Positions 10,246 to 22,905 of a stretch of DNA of 64,000 nt are shown here, piece after piece. Numbering within the stretch: position 1 is the stretch's first letter; every line of letters starts with the position of its first letter. The notes below the pieces were generated by a model, which was given only the letters and a program-made list of their open reading frames with translations, searched no databases and was not told the origin of the DNA. A program made the position numbers and the translations under genes. Source of the stretch: Setoptus koraiensis (taxonomy: Eukaryota; Arthropoda); contig CM106585.1 in assembly GCA_048013815.1 (NCBI GenBank), positions 17,174,001 to 17,238,000 on the forward strand, written 5' to 3'.

Positions 10246-11564
10246 CATTTCATTTCATACCATTCCACTGACCACTGCACTGACTGGAATTTAATATGCC
10301 CATATTGGCGCCCACTCATATCATTGTTTGTTTGCGACACCTACCGCTCGGGCTCCATTCGACAGCCATTGGCAATTAACGGGCGCACCTAGTGCCGGCT
10401 AATACCCGCCTATGGCTCGTACCCATATACTGAGCACATAGCCGCATATAATACACATATAATCAGACGATATAAACAAGCGGCGGCCGCTATATATAAA
10501 TACCGGTATATATTGCGTTATACCTGGGCATACGCGCAAACCGGCCCGAGACGATATATAAATAAGTGGCGACGGCCGGCTCGACGCACAAAATGAAACA
10601 GTCACTTTTATTTGGGTCAATAATATGACGACGCCGGCGATAACGGTAAAAACAGTTTGTTGTACCAATAATAACAACACGCTGACCAGCATGAGCTGTT
10701 GTGACGGCACATTATTTATTTGCTGGCTGTCAGCGGCAATTTCTGCACTTGGTCAGCGCCCACGTTGGTCAGTTGTTGTTGTTGTTGTTGTTGTTGTTGA
10801 CTCAGTCAGTTTTGGTTATATGAGGCTCGTCGATATTGCCTGCGCCTCATATATACTGACCGCTCATACCGCGCAATACCGCGGTATATTGCGCGCGACA
10901 TGACCATTCAGTGGGTAGCCCGTTGTCAGTAGGTAATGGATATGATTTGTGTTGTGCCATAATTCATTCATTGCCGGCGAGCACACAATTGAGATGAGGC
11001 CCAGATTGGCACTTCATCATGATTCATGATCACCGTTGGCGCAACAGCAACAGCAGCAACAGCAACAACAGCAACACACATTTCGTGAATGGACGACAAC
11101 CGCTCAATGCGCCGCCAGCAGAGTGACCACTTGACCGCTACTCGATCATTGAATTGGCCCAATGCCAGCAGCGCCATTGTCCAATGTGGGCCAGTGGCCA
11201 GTGGCCAGCGGACAATGCAAGCCGGCGAGCAAGCCCGTGAATCATTAAGTCAAGTAGCCGCTGGCACACATACTGCTGGCACTGCTGGGCTTGTACGGCA
11301 CAGGTAATAACGGCCACGACGACCAGTCGACGGCAAATATAAGTGCATAAATGATGTAACTGCCACTGCATCATGACTGTTACGCAATGGCCGCTAGTGG
11401 GCAGGCAGGCATCGTCGAGTGAATGCATCATCAGATGGCGGTGCGGTGCAACGAGAAGGCGGCCGCCGCCGACGCCGCCGATGCCGCCGATGCAGAAATG
11501 GACTAATAAAGTAACATTGTCGTCACTGTGTATGATGATGATAACGGTCGCATTGTTGCGGACC

Positions 11565-11601
11565 TGATTGTGAACAATTGCTGCGAGATTGTTCACAATC
11601 A
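11565..11601. repeat. Perfect 14-bp hairpin, 9-base loop
   Basis: TGATTGTGAACAAT (11565-11578) is followed by its exact reverse complement at 11588-11601. Confidence 0.9.
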
Positions 11602-11778
11602 CGGCAGCGCCAGTCGCAAATAATTGGCTAGAAATAGATTACGTTATTATGTTATGTCGTCATGATATGTTGTTGTTGTTGTTGGCGCTGTCGGCGTTGC
11701 TGTTATTGTTGTCGGCGTTGTTGCAGTGCCACGTATGTGTGTTGCGCAATGGATTCCTTGGACAGATTGAATGGAATT

Positions 11779-11877
11779 GTTGGAAATGTTGGAAACGCTC
11801 GAAAGGCTGGAGAGGCTCGAAAGGCTCGCAAGGCTCGCAAGGCTCGAAAGGCTAGAAATGCTAGAAATGCCAGAAAT
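11779..11877. repeat. 9-bp minisatellite, eleven copies
   Basis: The array moves gradually from GTTGGAAAT through GCTCGAAAG and GCTCGCAAG to GCTAGAAAT, as expected from stepwise slippage and point change. Confidence 0.9.
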
Positions 11878-12035
11878 GGAACCGTTAGATTGCGTTCGAT
11901 CGCTCGGCGCGCACAAACAATTGCCGTGGACGCTGTCGATGGGGGTGCGTTTCGCAACAATCGAACCGAAGCGGCCGAAGCGGCCAACCTCCACACGACC
12001 ACTGACGGCCGACAGTGGACACTCGATGACCAGTG

Positions 12036-12125
12036 ACACTGTTACATAACGCGCCACTAACACATGACTGTTACACGACATAACTGTTACATAACATAAC
12101 TGTTAGCCGACGCATATTGTTACAT
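12036..12125. repeat. CTGTTACA/ATAACTGTTA word cluster
   Basis: TGTTACA or TGTTAG occurs five times, mixed with ACATAAC, at irregular spacing. It continues into CGTTACTAACGTGACGTTACG palindromic words near 12140-12162. Confidence 0.6.
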
Positions 12126-12805
12126 GCGGGCAATATCGCACGTTACTAACGTGACGTTACGTAAGGGCGCTGGGGCGCACAAGTGGACACTGGCACTGGC
12201 AGCCACAACAAAGCGAGCGGGCGTATTCATTTGGCGGCTCAATGATGCTCGGGGGCCCCCGCTCAATATTGTGCGCGACATTTAGGCGCGATATCGTGGC
12301 CGATATGGCGCGAATATAGCGCATCGCATGATATAACTTAAAGTCGCACATTGGGCCATTGGGCATTCGGGCAAACAAATAAACAAAATTCATCATTCAC
12401 TCGAATGCGACTGCACCAATTGGCTCCAGAATTGGTCGGCCAATTGAGCCGGCCTGACCGGTCAACCAAGGCGCTCAGTTGAACCGATGATTATGCCCAC
12501 TGAGCACATGGGCGTGCCCCGGTGCCCCCGGTTGTTAGTGGAGCGCGGCCGACTACCTGTTAGGGTTCGGGTTGGCGCTGCGGCACGACGCCGGTAGGCG
12601 GCAACTTTGCGTCGCTGTGGGCCCGTCGTCTCGCAATTGTCGGCCGCTCGCCATTGTCGCTAATGGTTGCTCGGCGCTCGGGAGTCGGGCCGGCTCACGC
12701 ACCGAATTAGTCATCATCGAGCGCTCGAATCGCATTCATATTCTTCGTGGTTTCATATTGTCGCGTATCGGCGCGCATTCTCGCACGGTCATGTCATGTG
12801 TATCC

Positions 12806-12898
12806 GCGCGAGAATACGAAAACGCGAGAATATGAAAGGGCGAGAACGAGAATGAACGAGAATATCGCGAGAATATCGCGAGAACATGGATTCACGCG
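12806..12898. repeat. CGCGAGAATAT degenerate tandem repeat
   Basis: CGAGAA recurs about eight times in units of 8-13 bases (CGCGAGAATA, CGAGAACGAGAATG). Confidence 0.75.
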
Positions 12899-13133
12899 AA
12901 CATGAATGCGGCGCCGATTCATGAATGGCGAGCCGAAGATGTCAGCGGGCCGACGCTGACGGCGCAAAGATGCCACCGTCGGCACGCCAATTGCACCGGT
13001 CGACGAGGGGCCATTCATAATTACAAGCTTGCCCGCTGAGTGGCGGGCCGATGACCGCTTAGCTCGGTCACGGCGCGCCGCGTCGACATTGTTGCACGTC
13101 GACACAATCGGTGCACTTCGGGCCCGCTGACTG

Positions 13134-13178
13134 AAACATTGTGAGCGCCGGCACTTGAAACCGGCACTTACAATGTTT
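13134..13178. repeat. 18-bp hairpin with one mismatch and one wobble, 9-base loop
   Basis: Arms 13134-13151 and 13161-13178 pair at 16 Watson-Crick positions, one G-T wobble and one mismatch. The outer part is AAACATTGT/ACAATGTTT and the inner part GCCGG/CCGGC. Confidence 0.85.
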
Positions 13179-13361
13179 TTCAATGCTTCAGTGAGCGCGC
13201 GATGCCGGCTCCCATTCTTCGGCTCCCTTGACCGGCCCGTTGGCCGAACGTATGTGACCAGTGTGCGTCGGCGACCACTTGACCGCCGCCGCCCGTGCAC
13301 GAGCAACATCGCATCATATCGCTGACATCGCTGATATTGCTGACGATCATCGCTGGCGCTA

Positions 13362-13400
13362 CATGACACATGAGTCATGTGACATGACTCATGTGACATG
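13362..13400. repeat. Palindrome around 13381, 14-bp perfect arms
   Basis: Centred on G13381, bases 13367-13380 and 13382-13395 are exact reverse complements (CACATGAGTCATGT on the left). After one mismatch, four more pairs extend it. Confidence 0.9.
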
Positions 13401-13538
13401 ACGCGATATGGGCTGGCCAGGTGAACGGTGCGCGAGGCCCGCCAAAACAACAGAGCAAAACAAAACCATGCTCATGTAAATGTCGCATGGCCGCACGGGC
13501 AGCCGCACGGGCAGCCGCATGGGCAGGTATCAGAGGCA

Positions 13539-13645
13539 AACAGGTGAGCAGGCGAACAAGTGAACAAGTGAACAGGCGAACAGGTGAGCAGGCGAACAGG
13601 TGAGCAGGTAAGCGGGCGAACAAGTGGACAGGTGAACAGGTGAGC
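13539..13645. repeat. CAGGTGAG/CAGGCGAACAG tandem array
   Basis: Degenerate 8-9-base units alternate CAGGTGAG, CAGGCGAA and CAAGTGAA. CAGGTGAG occurs at 13541, 13581, 13598 and 13637. Confidence 0.85.
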
Positions 13646-13985
13646 TGCGGTCAGTGGCAGCATGCGCGCATCGCGTGCTTGTGGCTCAACAATGGTGTTG
13701 CCAATCGTGTGCCGACACGAGACGGGCGAGAGGCGGGCGCAAATGGGCTTGCGGTCAAGCGCAACCTGTGCAAACAATTGCCGCCGATTCACTTGACGCC
13801 GATTCATACCGTATCATACGCAATCATACGGCACCTTCTAACATTTCCTGTGATTGCCCGATGGGCGACACACCCACTAGCGATATGATTGCCCATCGCG
13901 CATTAGCTGTTGCCCGATGCCCATTGCCCGTTACCTGTTATTGGCTATGGCCGTGGCGGGCTTTGTGCCCAACAGCCGACAACCA

Positions 13986-14049
13986 CCCGCGCCAACCCGC
14001 GCCAACCCGCCAAAACCCGCCACAACCCGCGCGAACCCGCCACAACCGA
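13986..14049. repeat. 10-bp GCCAACCCGC tandem repeat, about six copies
   Basis: Head-to-tail units GCCAACCCGC, CAAAACCCGC, CACAACCCGC and GCGAACCCGC share the ACCCGC core. Confidence 0.85.
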
Positions 14050-15494
14050 CTGGCAACAATCGGCCGAGTTGGCCCAAAAGAAGCCGGCCCACACTCGGCT
14101 CAATGCATCGATGGGGCGACTTTCACTGTTGGGCACTGTGGGCGCAAGCGACTGTTTAAACTCGAGTTATAAGCGCACTTTTGAGCATTTTTGAGCACTC
14201 GAATGGCCTCTGGCGCCGCAAATCGCCAATCCGAGCCGCCGGACACGCCGGCCGACAAGCCGGTCACCGGCCAACCTAGGGCTCGCTCGCGGGCTAGAGG
14301 TCGCTCGTGGGCTGGGGGTCGCTCGTGGGCTACAAGTTGCAGTTGGACACAAGGTTAAATTGAGTGTGAAAATGTTGTCGTCGGCGCTGGGTCGCTGGTC
14401 AGCGGTGGCCGGTCGCTGGTCAGCGGCCACAATCAACAGCCGGCAGTGAAGCGTGCTGCGGTTGTTGGCGTTGCTGTTGTTGTTGTTGCCGTTGGTGGCG
14501 CTGTCCGGCGAGACATTGTTTGGTGTGGTGAGCGCAAACCTGAGCCAGAGACAACGATAAATGCGGATAAATGCGGATGAATGCGAATAAGTGATTTGCC
14601 GGGATAAGTGATGGCGTCATCGCGCAAACTGGGCCATATTTTGAGTGAACTCTTTACAGCAAAAGTGTTTGCGTAAAGTCGTTTGGGCGAGTTGTTGGCG
14701 GTTGCAACTGCTGCGTCCGTGCAACTGTGCATTTATGTGTATGACATGACAGGCCATTGCAACTTATTGAACAACTTATTACTCGTCCATTATGCTCGCT
14801 GCACCAATGATAATAGTGATTAATGAATTCATGCTGCCGCCGCGCGCCAACCGGTGCGGCCGACCGACGGGCCGACCGACCGACCGACCGACTGACCGAC
14901 CCCAAACGAGCACAAAATGAGCGCACAACGAGCACAAAACCAGCACAAAACCAGCACCAAAGCCATGACGCACAGCAAACAATTGGAATTTGGAATTTGG
15001 AAACTGGAAATTGCCCATTGACAAGCGCCAATCGCAACTCCATTAGCGCATGTGGCTCACATGACGCGAGCACCCATCGCATCATGTGAGGCCGAGCTTG
15101 GCCTCTGACCCCAACTCTAATTGAATGTGACCAATATTTGCAGCATTTATGCAAAGCAGCGCATTTGCAACATTTTGTCAATTTATTCGGCCAGTTTATT
15201 GCTTTGGCGGCCGGGCACGCGCCACCAGCGCCGGTCAGTGGGTGAGCGCACTGCCAACTCGTGCGATATTATTCAACATCACTCAATAATGTGCTCGCTA
15301 GTGCTCAGCGCTGCTCGATGCTGCTGACCAGCCAAACGGTTGGCAGTGCGCGCGTTGTCGACACGCTCAAAGTTTTGGGGTTAATGGGGCGACAGTTAAT
15401 CGATGCAACGCTCGCGAGTCGCCACCGGCCCAATTGTTGCCCAAATTGCGCATTGGCGCGCTGTTGCGCCGCTCTCGGTTCGCTCCGGCCAGCC

Positions 15495-15585
15495 GAGTCT
15501 GCTGACCAGAGTCCGCTGACCAGAGTCCGCTGACCAGAGTCCGCTGACTAGAGTCCGCTGACCAGACTCTGCTGACCAGAGTCTG
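15495..15585. repeat. 14-bp minisatellite, six and a half copies
   Basis: The unit GAGTCCGCTGACCA is tandemly repeated with few changes (GAGTCT at both ends, one ACTA variant). Confidence 0.95.
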
Positions 15586-16205
15586 GTGCCAACCCGTTGC
15601 AACTTGCAACTGGCGCAATTTGTGGCGCGGCCGCTGGCCGCGAGTCGCGCGTGCCCTCGATAGGTGCCCCAATCAGAGTGCGCGACCGTTCGCGCGTCTC
15701 GCCGCAACAATTGCACTGCAAAGTCTCGAGTTTGGAGATTGTGCCGGCGAGAGGTCGCTGCGCGCCGTCAACTCGCGGGTCGCCACTGCGACGCGATCGA
15801 TCGCGACGCCCGAGATAATGATGAATGGGTCCCATTTGCGCAACATAAACTGAATTATGTAACGCGAATTATGTACGCGAATTATGTCATCGAAAATGAT
15901 TTCATCACGGCGCTGCGTCGCAACAGTCACGGCAGTTGCAACAGTTACGGCAGTTGCGGCGGTCGCGACGCGGCCATTATCCGCATTGTCATTATTGGCA
16001 CATCGTCGACGTTATCCAGTGCACGCGCTGGCACGAGCGCCGGCTCGCGCGGTCGCGAAAGGGGTAGCCCCATTAGTGCACACGGGCCCCACTTACGCCG
16101 ACAAGCGGCATTGGGCCGATGAAACCGGCCCAATGCGCCCGCGACTCGCCACCAACATATAACATACGTACCAATTCATAACATATGTGTGTATTGGCCC
16201 TTCGT

Positions 16206-16340
16206 TGGCCAGTTCCGCCGTCCGTCGGGTAGTTTGGCCGTCCGTTGGGCAGTTCCGCCGATCGGCTAGCGGTGGCTGTTCAGGCAGTTATGCCGATCGG
16301 GTAGCGGTGGCGATCGGGTAGCGGCGGCCATCGGGTAGTG
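16206..16340. repeat. Degenerate CCGATCGGGTAGCGGTGG repeat cluster
   Basis: Words TTCCGCCG, TCGGGTAG and GCGGTGGC recur with spacing of about 12-25 bases. Copies are too divergent for one unit length. Confidence 0.6.
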
Positions 16341-16429
16341 GCGTCATCGCGTCGCGCGTCCATCAATAAACAGCGGCTGCAGACAGACAACAACATTTTG
16401 ATTATTGATTGAAAAGTTTAAGTGATAAG

Positions 16430-16467
16430 TAATAAGAGATAAGAGATAAGTGATAAGTGATAAGAGA
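16430..16467. repeat. AGATAAG/TGATAAG short tandem repeat
   Basis: About six 7-8-base units of the type TAAGTGA and TAAGAGA; it also presents repeated GATAAG words, the consensus of GATA factors. Confidence 0.75.
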
Positions 16468-17268
16468 GCCAGAGATAGCAACGTGCATTATGCAAACCCT
16501 TGCCGGGCCCCGGCCCCAACTGCAAACAGCTGACCTATAAATATATCCGACACGCTTCAGCAAATTCGAGCGCCGTTCGCATTAGCACACACACACACAC
16601 ACACACACGCTACAAGCAACATTAGCCGGCTACTCGTGGCGGCCGGCTCACGGCTCAACGTTTCATTAGTGAGCTCGCTGTGCTGGGGCCCCATTGAACT
16701 GGCGCCCCGACAGGCCGCAAGTTGCGAATTTGCGCTAAAAATGAGCCCGAATTTTCATTGATTGCAAGCTCATTTTTGATATGTTGCGCTCGCCGTTGGG
16801 GCCCCATTCGCAACAATAATTGCAATGAGAGTCTCATTATGAGACGCCAAACATGTGGCCAGGAACTTGCTTGGGCAGTGGCCAGGCCAACACACAATGT
16901 GCGCCGAAATGGGGCCCCATTTGGCAAGATGTTGAGCAGTTTGTGTTGTTTGCTGTTTGTAGTTTGTTGGTCGGCCGCTACGCTGGCACGTGGTCGGTGC
17001 GGCACGATATGACGAGGATGTGGGGCCACAAGCGGGCCAATTATGCAATATTTAATGTAACATGTTATGTTGGTGTGTGCGTGTGTGTGTGTGTCTGATA
17101 TTGCATAGAGCCTATTATGCAAATATCTGCGCGTGCAACATTTTCTCGTGGTGCGCTTATATCGCTGGTTGCAGGCGAACGCGGGGGCCGGCGCTGCCCT
17201 CATGACCCCTCGCCGGCAACGCCGCATCGGGTTCGCAAGGGTTAAGCGAGAGCGGTGGGCTTCTCTCT

Positions 17269-17371
17269 CGCCTCTCTTCCGCTTCTTTTCGCTTCTTTCG
17301 CTTCTTTCGCCTCTTTCGCTTCTTTCGCTTCTTTCGCCTCTTTCGCTTCTTTCGCTTCTTTTCGCTTCTTT
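17269..17371. repeat. 9-bp CGCTTCTTT minisatellite, about eleven copies
   Basis: Pyrimidine-only strand of CGCTTCTTT, CGCCTCTTT and CGCTTCTTTT units. Such a polypurine-polypyrimidine tract could form triplex DNA. Confidence 0.9.
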
Positions 17372-17991
17372 GGGGCTCCTGCGAGCGCGAGTTTCGAGCG
17401 ATTGTTGCAAGTTGCCGTTCGACTCGAACAGTTCGAGTGCGCGAGTTGCAACAGTCACAACAGTTACATAATCGTGATTGTTGCCGCTGTGGCGCCGAGT
17501 CTCAGCTATCTCGGCCGGCCGATTGCAGCGACAGGCCGCTGACGCTGACGACGACGACGAGTTGCGACGATTGTAATTGAATTTATTATCATTACCATTG
17601 TATTGCGAGCGCAATCATTAAATGCAATTCAACGCTCCAAATCACCGGCGCGCCGTTCGCCGTTGCCGTTGTGGGCGAGATATGCCGGCGTCGTTTCCAT
17701 TGAGTTCCATTGAGCGAAATCACCGAAATCACTCAGTGAACGCGCGCGCAGCCTGAATGGGGGGCCTCAACACTCATGATAATAACTGACAATGATGATA
17801 ATAACACACAGCACACAGTATAATCCGTGCAATACTGTCTGTCTGTCTGGCAATATTGCATAATAGAGCAGCTTGTCGGCTTGCGCTGTGAGAGAGCGAT
17901 AATAACGAGTGGCCCCATTATAAAATGGAATATTCAATCGGGTATCAATGTTTGAGTAATCGTTGGCAGTCTTGCCAGGCCCACATATCCC

Positions 17992-18044
17992 GAATAGTAC
18001 CGAATAGCACCGAATATACCCAATATACCCAATATACCCAATAT
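17992..18044. repeat. 10-bp CCAATATACC tandem repeat
   Basis: Units CGAATAGTAC, CGAATAGCAC, CGAATATACC and then CCAATATACC three times. Confidence 0.85.
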
Positions 18045-18900
18045 GCCAATGTGTATATAAAGTGTACGGTTGCCGATAACTGCAAAACTGCAAAACGCAC
18101 ACACACTGCCAACAGCCACGGAACCGAGTGAATAAAATGAAATGAAATTTTCCACTCGATTCATTTGGTTAATCATCGTCATTAGCATAATGCTGGCGCT
18201 GTTATTATTATTATCATTACTATTATTATGTTGAGAAAGATTAATTTGAATTTCTATTGGGCGCCGCGCGTTGCCGGCGCTGTGAACTATGAATTTAGCA
18301 CTAATAGTAGCATATGAAATTCTTGCCAAATCCATCGCTCCCATCGCAATAATAGTAACAGGGTGTCGATTCGCCGAAGCGTGCCCCAAACCAGTGACAA
18401 GCATCAAGTTGGGCCCAATCGTCCGCTCGCTTTGGTCGCTGGGGCCAAAGGGTCGCGCTGCGTTCGCTGCGGGCCCCAATTGCGCACAAATTGCGCACAA
18501 CTGGCCAGCCAGCCAGTAGCGACTAGCAACTGCAATTCGCTGGCTAGCCCATATTCTGATGATTATGGCCCACAGTCACTGTGGCACAGTGCACGAGTTT
18601 ATGCCGAGTATTATACGAGTATGGGGCCGCATCTCATACATGTGTGTGTTATGTAACTATCTCCGGCTTATACATGTAATTTCATTAGTCTTGTTCATTT
18701 TTAATACATTTAAAGCAACGACGCTTAGGCCACGGTGACACACGGAATAAATTATTATGCAATGATAGGCGCCACCTCGCGCGCATAAATGGGGCCCAAC
18801 AATAACTAACTGCAACTAAATATAACTTGTCGGCCGACAACGCGAGATTGCGAGCACATTATTGAGCGCGATTGGATTATCATTCACGTGATACGTATAA

Positions 18901-18922
18901 TTGTCGTTGTCGTTGTTGTCGT

Positions 18923-18961
<39 letters not shown>

Positions 18962-19010
18962 CGTTGTTGTTGTTGTTGTTGTCGTCGTTGTTGTTGTTGT
19001 CGTTGTATCA
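18901..19010. repeat. GTT/GTC/GCT triplet tract
   Basis: About 110 bases of GTTGTC, GTTGCT and GTTGTT hexamers. One frame gives a pure Leu/Ser run and another a Cys run, which is an artefact of the triplet. Confidence 0.9.
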
Positions 19011-20020
19011 TCAGCACGAGAATAACAACATTGCATCATGCCATGTTGGCCTTCTTTTTTTCGCTCGTTGCCAGTCGGGCACACACACTTTGCAGTGCCA
19101 GCTTCTAACGGTTTGCAACAAACGCAAACTGATGGCAAGCAAGCCAAGCAGGCCAAGCAAGCATTCAAACATTCAATTGCCTTCATTTATTCGTCGTTTC
19201 ATTTCATTTCGTCGTCGTCGTTTCATCAGTCAGTTCAATTTGTTGGGGCCCGTGTAAACACACACGACATTCATCAGTGCCGACATTTGAATAATGCCGA
19301 CAAACTAAATAGTTTATTTGGACACACGACTGCCTGCTCATCATCAAAAGTTTTGCTACTGCTGCTGCTGTTGTTGTTGTTGTTGTTGTTGTTGTAAAAA
19401 AATCCATTAGAGACACAACGTTGTGACTTGCATTTATTCAAATTAATTTTTTGCTCTATCTCTGTTCAATTTTCCACTCAGCTCAACTTTTCAATTGAGC
19501 TGCGAGTCGCTACCGTTGCAAGCTGCAACAAAGTTGCTGTTCGAATGATACCAAGTTGCCGCATTAAATTGCGTTGCGAATTGAATCAAATTGAATTCAT
19601 TGATCATCATTTGCATGAAATTGCATCAGCATCAGCATCAACATCAACATTATCGTCTATAGTTCTTCACTTGTTAACATGACAACAAGCTCACCATTAC
19701 GCAATACGACGACGTGATATAACACAACTGTCAACTTGTACTCACTTATACTTCTCATGATCATTGGGGCCTATTGCGGCAATAGTGTTGCAGCAATAGT
19801 GTTACCGCTTGCACGTTGCCAGCTCACCCGCTAGTCAGTGCATTGTGGGGCTCCCCCCGTGAGATGGCGCCAGGTAAGACGCGGCGTGGCGCGCAACGAA
19901 AGGTGACTCGAAAGGTTGCTTCGACTGTCGCCGTTGGTGTTTGCATACTTGACAAGTATTGCTTGTGGGCCTCACAGCCGGCCGGGCTAGTTGCTGATCG
20001 CTGCGGATCGAATGGCAAAA

Positions 20021-20065
20021 GTCGCCAAAGTCGCCAAAGTCGCTATAGTCGCTACAGTCGCTACT
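20021..20065. repeat. 9-bp GTCGCCAAA tandem repeat, five copies
   Basis: GTCGCCAAA twice, then GTCGCTATA, GTCGCTACA and GTCGCTACT. Confidence 0.9.
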
Positions 20066-20883
20066 ACTGCCATAGCGACGCTATAGCCATAGAAGCGCCA
20101 AGAAACGGGCAACTTCGGTGGCGTCGAAATCAGATATTTGTGAATGGCGAGCTGGGGGTTTTATCGCGAAAAGTGAACTCTTTCGGCTGGCTTTTCGCTT
20201 CATTGCGCCCGCTGCAAAACGGGCGGCCACGACCCTGGGCGCCCTTCAGCTCACAAGCGGCAGCAGCAGCATTGTGACTGGCGGCAACAACACGACAACA
20301 TTGTGGCAATAATATCGAGCTCGTCATTATGACGGTCGCTTGTGACAGACAGGGTGCAAATGATGATTAATGGGGCCCACTAATGAAGGGCCCCAACGCC
20401 GGAGCTCGATTCCGTGAATTTCACTAACTTGATGATGAAAGTCGCTGCAGTGTCGGCTGGCTGGCCAAAGTGGCGCTATCACCAGTTATTAGTGATAGCA
20501 TCAATCATTTTAGATTGGCCGTCAGTGTGCCGATGATCGATAAGTTGTTAGCTTGCGTCATTTGCAGCAAGCATTTATGCAACTGCCTGTTATGCAACCT
20601 GTTATGCAATCACGATGATCATAATATTATGTTACTCGCTAGCTAGTGTGCGCACTCTGTCATGTTGTAACATGATATTGTAGTTATTATTATACATTAG
20701 GCGCAACTTGAGTGATTCAGACTCTCAATTTGGAGCCGGCCAGACAGAGGCGCCCTCTCTACACCCAATCGACTCGACTGAGTCGAGTTATACGCGATTT
20801 TGTTGCTGTTGGGGCCGCTTCGACATCGAAAATAATGAGCACTGCCGGTTCGAAGCCGTCGATGCGCTTTCAATGTCGACGCT

Positions 20884-20943
20884 CTTTCAGTGTCGATACT
20901 TTCAGTGTCGATACTTTCAGTGTCGATACTTTCAGTGTCGATG
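20884..20943. repeat. 15-bp minisatellite, four copies
   Basis: TTTCAGTGTCGATAC repeated four times, almost identical, followed by a diverged CTCCGTCGATG tail. Confidence 0.95.
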
Positions 20944-21345
20944 CTCCGTCGATGTTTGCGCCCCAAACGAACGGGTTCGGTCGCAGTGACCAGACTGCAA
21001 GCCTCCACTGGCAAATCTGCGATCTGTGCACGATGGGGCCACAAATTGAGGCCAAATCTATTCATTGTGCCAATGAAATGGGCGCTTTTCACCGGACAAA
21101 TTCACAATTTTCCCTGTTGCCAGTTTGCGAGTTTTTTCTCCAGTTTCCGGTCCGAGAAACAGTTTTCCATTGCAAACGGGGCGGGGGGGCATCATTCGTG
21201 CATCATTTTCCATTTGCCCATTCTGCTGTGCCGATGCGGTCCCCGGCGACCGGAGTCTGGCGGCCAGAAATCAAACCAACATACTCAGCGACCAATGGTG
21301 CTGCCACGTTGGCCAGCCCATGGGCCCTGGCGCATGAAAAATTTT

Positions 21346-21409
21346 CATTGAAAATTTCGAAATTTGTTTTTCGGAAAAATTTCCATTGAAAATTTCGAAA
21401 TTTGTTTTT
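21346..21409. repeat. 26-bp AT-rich direct repeat at 38-base spacing
   Basis: The 26-base block at 21346-21371 recurs exactly at 21384-21409. Both contain TGAAAATTTCGAAATTTG, itself a near-palindrome. Confidence 0.9.
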
Positions 21410-21904
21410 GGAAAAAATTTGAAAAACAAATTTCGCCATTTTCCACAGCAAATTCACCGCTTTGGGCAGTGTAACGCATCCGGGCACGATTTTCAGAGGT
21501 TTTCGAGCGAGCGTTTTGCACGAGTTTCCGATGCAGACTCGTGAAAAAGCCCACTTTTGTAAGCGGAGATTTTGCCTGCAAATCGCCACTTCGCACTGCG
21601 AAGTTCGAAGCGATCCGCCGAATGGCCAGTGGTCAGTGGCAGCGGGCAGAAAATGTGGCTGCTTTATGATGTATATTTATGCGGGCCGGTTCATGTCAGT
21701 TATACGGGAGCGGTCAGTTTTGTGGCGTGTACAAAAAGATGAGGCTGCTCATTAGTGAAGCGACCTTTGCTATCAGTGCGAGCGTTGTATGAGGGCCGCA
21801 AGTGGCGCTTGTTTGGCCGGTCGGTTGTCGCCAGCGCTGAATTGAAGGGCAACAAATTGTAAATTGCAATTGTGCGATCGTCTGTCTCGTGAATGATATG
21901 TGTG

Positions 21905-21990
21905 ACATGGCCACGAAATGGCCGAAGCGGCCAAAACGGACCAAGCGGCCAAAACGGAGCGAGCGGCCGAAGCGACGAAGCGGCCGAAGC
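21905..21990. repeat. AAGCGGCCAAAACGG degenerate repeat
   Basis: GCGGCC occurs six times in units of 9-15 bases. Confidence 0.7.
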
Positions 21991-22839
21991 GACGAGATGG
22001 ACAGTGCAGCGCACGGACAGTGCTCCAACGGACAGTGCTCCAGTTCGCAGACTGCGGTTGACATTTTTTTGTGTTCATTTATTTCTCCACTTGGCGCTGG
22101 CTCATTTTAATGAGCTAATAATTCAATTTTAATTGACACGTGCTGCGCCATTAACAAGCAGCGCGATCTTGATTCTGGACTCCAGAATCTGGAGAGCGCC
22201 GTTGCGCTCGTTTCGTTTCGCTGGCTCGGCTCGCCCGAACTCGGCAGCCACTCGAAGGAGCCTGCGAGACACGCGAAAATACAAAATCAAAAATCAAAAT
22301 TTCCATTGCTGACCCCAGCGATCAATGCCTGTCAGTTGGCGCACTGTCCGTCAGTTACTGCACTACTCGTCGGGTTTGGTGCTCGAGCGAGGGCTCGCCC
22401 CCGAGAGCGAACACTCGACTCGAGACTCTCGACTTGAGAGCCCTCGAAAATCGCTGCTCGGCCGCGATATCGCGGCTTGTTGGCGCGATATTGCGCCATT
22501 GTGGCGACTTGAGCACGCGGGTGGCCCGCTCCTTGCTCATTTAGCCCATTTAGTCACCTGTAATTTTTGGCTAAACGCTGCTGGCTAGGCGCTGGCAGGC
22601 GGCACGACGATGAACGTATGAAAAAGAATTTCGGAGAATTTCTGCGCCGGCTTCCACTTGACAGAAATTTGGTGGTCGCGCGCGGGGGCGGCCGCAATAA
22701 AAATATATAACTGCCAGATATCAACGGCGGCGACACAAGTTCAACGGTGGTTCAGCTGCTCGCCTATTTATCGCCCATCCATCTAATGGTAGCAGTATTT
22801 AGATTTAGTGGCGCACCACACACAAATAGCCCGACGAAT

Positions 22840-22905
22840 AGCTCATCGCGGCGGCTGGCTCATCGCGGCGAACGGCTCATCGCGGCGAATGGCTCGACGA
22901 ATGGC
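22840..22905. repeat. GGCTCATCGCGGCGAAC tandem repeat, about three and a half copies
   Basis: GCTCATCGCGGCG occurs three times at about 18-base spacing, with diverged copies at both ends. Confidence 0.85.

Larger units (their letters stand above)
10001..20000. other. Gene-free desert, 10-20 kb
   Basis: No convincing coding sequence on either strand: frames are short, rich in repeats and unlike known proteins. The stretch contains GGCT tandems (10009-10030), GTT/CAG triplet tracts, the tandem arrays and hairpins listed separately, and three copies of TGGGGCCCCATT at 16684-16921. TATA-like words (for example 16536-16545 and 18053-18060) lack a matching initiator. Confidence 0.6.

Noticed and set aside
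20840-20865. tRNA T-arm-like GGTTCGAAGCC
   Set aside because: No matching acceptor, D or anticodon arms upstream.
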